Part shown: positions 35,055 to 38,321 of the stretch, in pieces
Layout: each line of letters starts with the position of its first letter
Numbering within the stretch: the first letter of the stretch is position 1
Notes under the pieces: model-generated
The model's input: only the letters and a program-made list of their open reading frames with translations
What the model was told of the DNA's origin: nothing
The model's database searches: none
Source of the DNA: Candidatus Brocadia sp.
GTDB lineage: Bacteria; Planctomycetota; Brocadiia; Brocadiales; Brocadiaceae
Assembly: GCA_021646415.1 (NCBI GenBank)
Contig: SOEU01000027.1
Coordinates: forward strand, 1 to 38,321
Direction: 5' to 3'
Length of the DNA: 38,321 nt
Program-made: the position numbers and the translations under genes

Positions 35055-36050
35055 TTATTCCAAAATGGGAACCCGATGAAGGATTTTTTCAATGATACCG
35101 TCAGAATCAATGCCCTGGGATTCAGCCTCATGAGTGAGTATAATTCTATGCCGTAAGACGGGATAAGCCATTTTATGAACATGTTCCGGCAATACCATAT
35201 CAGCTCCATGAATAAAGGCATAAACGCGGGCTGCTTTCGCTAGAGCAATAGTTGCTCTGGGTGATGCCCCGTACATTACGAGATTTCTTAACTCTCCATT
35301 CCCTTCTTCCGGTCTTGTTGCCCTAACGAGGCGTGTAATATATTTTACAATGACTGAGGTTTCTTCCAAAGGTAGCCATTCAGAAATTGTGTGCCTTAAA
35401 GAGATCACTTCTTTCGTGTCTAAAACAACGTCTAATTCAGCCTCCTCATCCCGAATCTGCCTTTCTGTAATTTCCCTTTCATCTCCATATGCCGGGTAGC
35501 GTACTTTTAGTTTAAACATGAATCGGTCTATTTCGGCCTCCGGCAACAGATACGTTCCTGATATCTCAATGGGGTTTTGAGTTGCCAGTACAAGGAATAA
35601 TTTTTCCAAAAGATAGGTTTCCCTACCAATAGTCACCTGCTTTTCCTGCATCGCCTCGAGTAAGGCGCTTTGAACTTTTGCCGGCGCACGATTAATTTCA
35701 TCCGCAAGGAGTAAATTGGTAAATACAGGCCCTTTTTGTATCCGGCTTTTCCTTGTTTCCGGATCCCACATTTCAAATCCTGTAATGTCACCGGGGATGA
35801 GGTCCGGCGTAAACTGCACCCGTTTGAATTTTGCATCTAATACTCGGGCAAGGGTTTTTACCGTTATAGTCTTCCCGAGCCCCGGATAACCTTCCAGGAG
35901 GATATGGCCGTCCGAAAGGAGCGCAACAATGACAGTCTCAATCATTTCTTCCTGTCCGACAATAACCTTTCCCACTTCCTTTTTTATCTTTTCGACCTTT
36001 TCTTTGATAAAATCCCTATCATGCACTAGTGTTTTTGTCCGTGTCTTCAC
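35055..36050 (-). CDS. MoxR-family AAA+ ATPase
   Basis: This 331-residue ATPase has Walker A GYPGLGKT at 54-61, Walker B LLLADEINRAP with D117/E118, sensor-1 ATQNPIE, and the MoxR-typical RFMFKLKVRYP and GASPRATIALAKAARVYA segments. MoxR proteins act as chaperone-like ATPases that activate or assemble partner complexes, usually together with VWA proteins. The start is GTG at 36050, with GGGGGA upstream. It is the first gene of the MoxR/DUF58/BatD-like/VWA cluster, and its promoter should lie in the 440-bp spacer to the right. Confidence 0.93.
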   Translation of the reverse strand: MKTRTKTLVHDRDFIKEKVEKIKKEVGKVIVGQEEMIETVIVALLSDGHILLEGYPGLGKTITVKTLARVLDAKFKRVQFTPDLIPGDITGFEMWDPETRKSRIQKGPVFTNLLLADEINRAPAKVQSALLEAMQEKQVTIGRETYLLEKLFLVLATQNPIEISGTYLLPEAEIDRFMFKLKVRYPAYGDEREITERQIRDEEAELDVVLDTKEVISLRHTISEWLPLEETSVIVKYITRLVRATRPEEGNGELRNLVMYGASPRATIALAKAARVYAFIHGADMVLPEHVHKMAYPVLRHRIILTHEAESQGIDSDGIIEKILHRVPILE

Positions 36051-36373
36051 AGTTTTCTATCCCCCATCTTGCCGCAGCAAACCGCGGCCAAATTATCTTA
36101 CATTTATTTCCATTTTGGATGTGTCCGAGTTGGCGGGGATAAACCGCCACATCACAGGTTATTTTCAGCCAACACGCATTTTATTTTTAGATTGAATTAT
36201 ATAGTTTCCTTTTTTTGTTTACAAACAAATTATGGTTCTTTTATTACAACTCAATGTAATTTCATTAAGATACAACTAACCACAATAAATTTTTCCAAAC
36301 AAGGAAATCTTCGTACATATATTGGCATGCCATATGCTCTTATGGCTGTCGTTTGTTTCTTTGTAGAATTGTA
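36051..36373. other. Intergenic region between divergent moxR and gltB-like genes
   Basis: This is AT-rich spacer without a gene. It should contain the moxR promoter (leftward). CCGCGG occurs near 36081-36086, but no extended hairpin or riboswitch-like core was recognised. Confidence 0.5.
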
Positions 36374-36402
36374 TTGACAGCAAATTTAAAAATGTGTATA
36401 TA
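36374..36402 (+). promoter_or_regulatory. Strong sigma-70 type promoter of the glutamate-synthase-like gene
   Basis: TTGACA (36374-36379, perfect -35) and TATATA (36397-36402) are 17 bases apart. The start codon lies about 88 bases downstream, which leaves a leader of about 80 nt. Confidence 0.6.
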
Positions 36403-36489
36403 CTGAAAATTTAATTCATAAATTATGAAAAAGGCAAATTCAATTACCGTTTAGTTTGATAAATTTAATTCATGGAAAGGGGTTTGAAA

Positions 36490-38154
36490 ATGACATTTTC
36501 AAAACCAAATGCGTCTGCAGCAACACGTACAAAAAACAGAACACCTAACGATAGAACACATGCCAGCGGCATGTGTTCGGTTTGTGTGGATGAGTGTCCA
36601 GGCTTATGCGAGATCGGGAAATCAGCCTTCAGGGCATCGGAAAATTTATATCCACAGCCGTTCGGAACTATTACGGCCGGGGCAGACAAGGAGTATCCCG
36701 TAGACTTTTCCCATTTAAATATTATGGGAACTGCCGTTGGAGCGGTAGGAATAGAGGCTAACAGCGACAAGGCAATTTTTGAGAACGTAAGCGTAGAAAC
36801 ACGGTTAGGGAAAGACAAGGGGATTAAACTAAAGTTACCTATTGTGATTCCAGGGTTGGGGTCAACGAAAGTTGCCAAAACACATTGGGACGGGATAGCT
36901 GTCGGTTCCGCAATTTCTGGTACGGTTTTAACTATTGGTGAAAATGTGGGTGGTATGGATGTAAATTCCAAGTTCGAAAATGGAAAGATAACGTACTGTC
37001 CCGATATTGAGTATCGTGTAAAAGCCTTTCAGGATTGGCAACAGGATGGCTATGGAACAATTGTACTACAGGAAAATGTAGAAGATTCCCGATTAGGTGT
37101 AGTGGAGTATGGCGTTTCAAAATTGGGTGTTCAGGCCGTAGAATTGAAATGGGGGCAAGGTGCCAAAGATATTGGGGGGGAAGTTAAGATTGATAGCCTG
37201 GAAAAAGCGAGAATGTTGAGAGATCGTGGTTATATTGTACTCCCTGATCCGTATGACAATACGGTGGTGTCTCTTTTCGGGAAGGCATTTAAAGAATTTG
37301 AAAGGCACTCCAGGGTTGGAATGGTATCGGAAGAGGGGTTTGTAAAAAGGGTGAAAGAATTACGGAAGGCAGGCGCAAAATATGTTTTCTTGAAGACGGG
37401 CGCTTATAGACCGGCAGATCTGGCCAGGGCGGTTCGTTATAGTTCTATCGCCGGTGTGGATGTCCTAACAGTTGATGGTGCCGGTGGTGGTACGGGCATG
37501 AGTCCCTGGCATATGATGAATGAATGGGGAGTACCAACCTTATATATCGCATCTCTTACGTATAATTATGTACATAAATTGGCATCAAAAGGGCAGTACG
37601 TTCCGGATATCATCCTTGCCGGCGGCTTTGCCTTTGAGGATGATATCTTTAAAGCTATGGCACTTGGCGCACCGTATGTAAAGGCTGTAGGAATGGCACG
37701 CCCGCCACTCTGTGCTGCCCATGTGGGAAAATTAATTGCCGAGCAAATCAAGAAAAACAGCGTTGACAAGACTGTTGAACCTTATGGAAAAACACTGGAA
37801 GAAATATTTGTTCTGGCATCCAGGGTAAAAAAACTATTCGGTGCCAATGGTCGTGAGGTACCTCCCGGGGCAATTGGTGTTTATTCATATTATCAACGTT
37901 TATCCCAGGGACTGCGACAATTGATGTGCGGCGCAAGAAAGTTTGCCCTGGAATATTTAACAAGAGACGATATTGTAACTCTGACTCGTGAAGCAACTGA
38001 AGTAACCGGGATAAAATACATTATGGATGCAGACCGTGAGGAAGCTGAACGGATCCTCATGGGAAAAGAAAAACCTGCTAAACCAGCAGCAAAGGTAAAA
38101 CCAAAAGTATCCCCAAAACCTGTAGCAAGGAAAAAGGGTAAGGGTAAAAAATAA
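36490..38154 (+). CDS. FMN-binding glutamate synthase-domain protein (GltB2-like)
   Basis: This 554-residue protein carries the FMN-binding glutamate synthase central domain. Visible landmarks are PIVIPGLGSTKVAKTHWDGIA, the VDGAGGGTGMSPWHM loop, and IILAGGFAFEDDIFKAMALGA with AVGMARP. It lacks the amidotransferase domain, as in archaeal-type or ferredoxin-linked enzymes. Near its N-terminus CSVCVDECPGLC gives a C-x2-C-x3-C-x3-C pattern (C29 to C40) fit for an iron-sulfur cluster. The last 30 residues are a K/P/A-rich tail. I start it at ATG 36490, where AAAGGGG is seven bases upstream; an ATG at 36472 is also in frame. It may make glutamate or perform a related FMN-dependent reaction. A glutaminase partner is not seen. 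Confidence 0.85.
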   Translation: MTFSKPNASAATRTKNRTPNDRTHASGMCSVCVDECPGLCEIGKSAFRASENLYPQPFGTITAGADKEYPVDFSHLNIMGTAVGAVGIEANSDKAIFENVSVETRLGKDKGIKLKLPIVIPGLGSTKVAKTHWDGIAVGSAISGTVLTIGENVGGMDVNSKFENGKITYCPDIEYRVKAFQDWQQDGYGTIVLQENVEDSRLGVVEYGVSKLGVQAVELKWGQGAKDIGGEVKIDSLEKARMLRDRGYIVLPDPYDNTVVSLFGKAFKEFERHSRVGMVSEEGFVKRVKELRKAGAKYVFLKTGAYRPADLARAVRYSSIAGVDVLTVDGAGGGTGMSPWHMMNEWGVPTLYIASLTYNYVHKLASKGQYVPDIILAGGFAFEDDIFKAMALGAPYVKAVGMARPPLCAAHVGKLIAEQIKKNSVDKTVEPYGKTLEEIFVLASRVKKLFGANGREVPPGAIGVYSYYQRLSQGLRQLMCGARKFALEYLTRDDIVTLTREATEVTGIKYIMDADREEAERILMGKEKPAKPAAKVKPKVSPKPVARKKGKGKK

Positions 38155-38194
38155 ATCATAGTAAATTTTATTATTACCAGTACTTTGTTAAAAT

Positions 38195-38321
38195 TTAAGC
38201 GGCGAATTTTTTCTTCAGTCGTTTCAATTTGATTTTAAAATAGTCACGAGCAAGATTTTCGTTCTTTGAGAGAGTGCTTGTTGAGGCAAATTCAAGCAGG
38301 GAATTAATAGCCTGTTTGAAT
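38195..38321 (-). CDS. 3' end of an unrecognised gene (partial at window edge)
   Basis: A minus-strand frame enters from the right edge and stops at TAA 38197-38195, giving 41 residues that end in DYFKIKLKRLKKKFAA. The composition (AINSLLEFA, KNENLARDYF) is plausible for a real, basic, helical C-terminus. No family can be assigned from so short a piece. It converges with the glutamate-synthase-like gene. Confidence 0.45.
   Translation of the reverse strand, partial: FKQAINSLLEFASTSTLSKNENLARDYFKIKLKRLKKKFAA

Overview
The window looks like a chromosomal segment of a bacterium with an acetyl-CoA (Wood-Ljungdahl) type of carbon metabolism. My best guess is an anammox planctomycete of the Brocadia/Kuenenia/Jettenia group. 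This rests on the AT-rich intergenic DNA full of short palindromic repeats, the NuoG-like formate dehydrogenase, the secreted S55-type protein and the general gene mix. It is inference and was not tested by any search.

Left part (1-11,400). A GEMM (cyclic di-GMP-I class) riboswitch with its terminator lies on the minus strand at 293-443 and has no gene behind it. Next comes fdhA (636-3332, minus), which appears as two open frames only because of one in-frame TGA. The codon lies in the active-site motif and is followed by a hairpin, so this is a selenocysteine enzyme. Then follow a MEMO-family protein, a PP-loop thiouridylase-like protein, a membrane-anchored coiled-coil/TPR protein, rubrerythrin with a small membrane protein, and a YkgJ-like gene running into gcvT and gcvH. 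A 141-bp inverted-repeat element sits between gcvT and gcvH.

Middle (11,200-25,900). A second GEMM riboswitch plus terminator precedes a secreted 1021-residue protein with 14 kelch-like repeats. The terminator's 5' arm is the 3' end of the aptamer, so cyclic di-GMP probably switches the gene on. Behind it lie an N-terminally short mltG, a Ca2+/H+ antiporter, a secreted M4 metallopeptidase, tRNA-Pro(CGG), and a translationally coupled pair: an S55-type secreted peptidase-like protein followed by a beta-propeller protein. Sua5/YrdC and rpiB follow, then about 700 bp of gene remnants, including integrase and DUF1566 tails.

Right part (25,900-38,321). An alpha/beta hydrolase, a PlsC acyltransferase, a frameshifted MFS pseudogene and an intact Atg22/UMF1-type MFS protein come first. 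Next is an ADP-forming acyl-CoA synthetase alpha subunit. A MoxR / DUF58 / BatD-like / VWA(BatA-like) cluster runs leftward. A glutamate-synthase-domain protein with a four-cysteine N-terminal motif is followed by the 3' end of an unrecognised gene at the window edge.

No CRISPR array, complete insertion sequence or prophage was seen. The most notable items are the paired GEMM riboswitches, the kelch-repeat protein with short variable windows in a near-invariant scaffold, and the selenocysteine formate dehydrogenase that a standard annotation would split in two.
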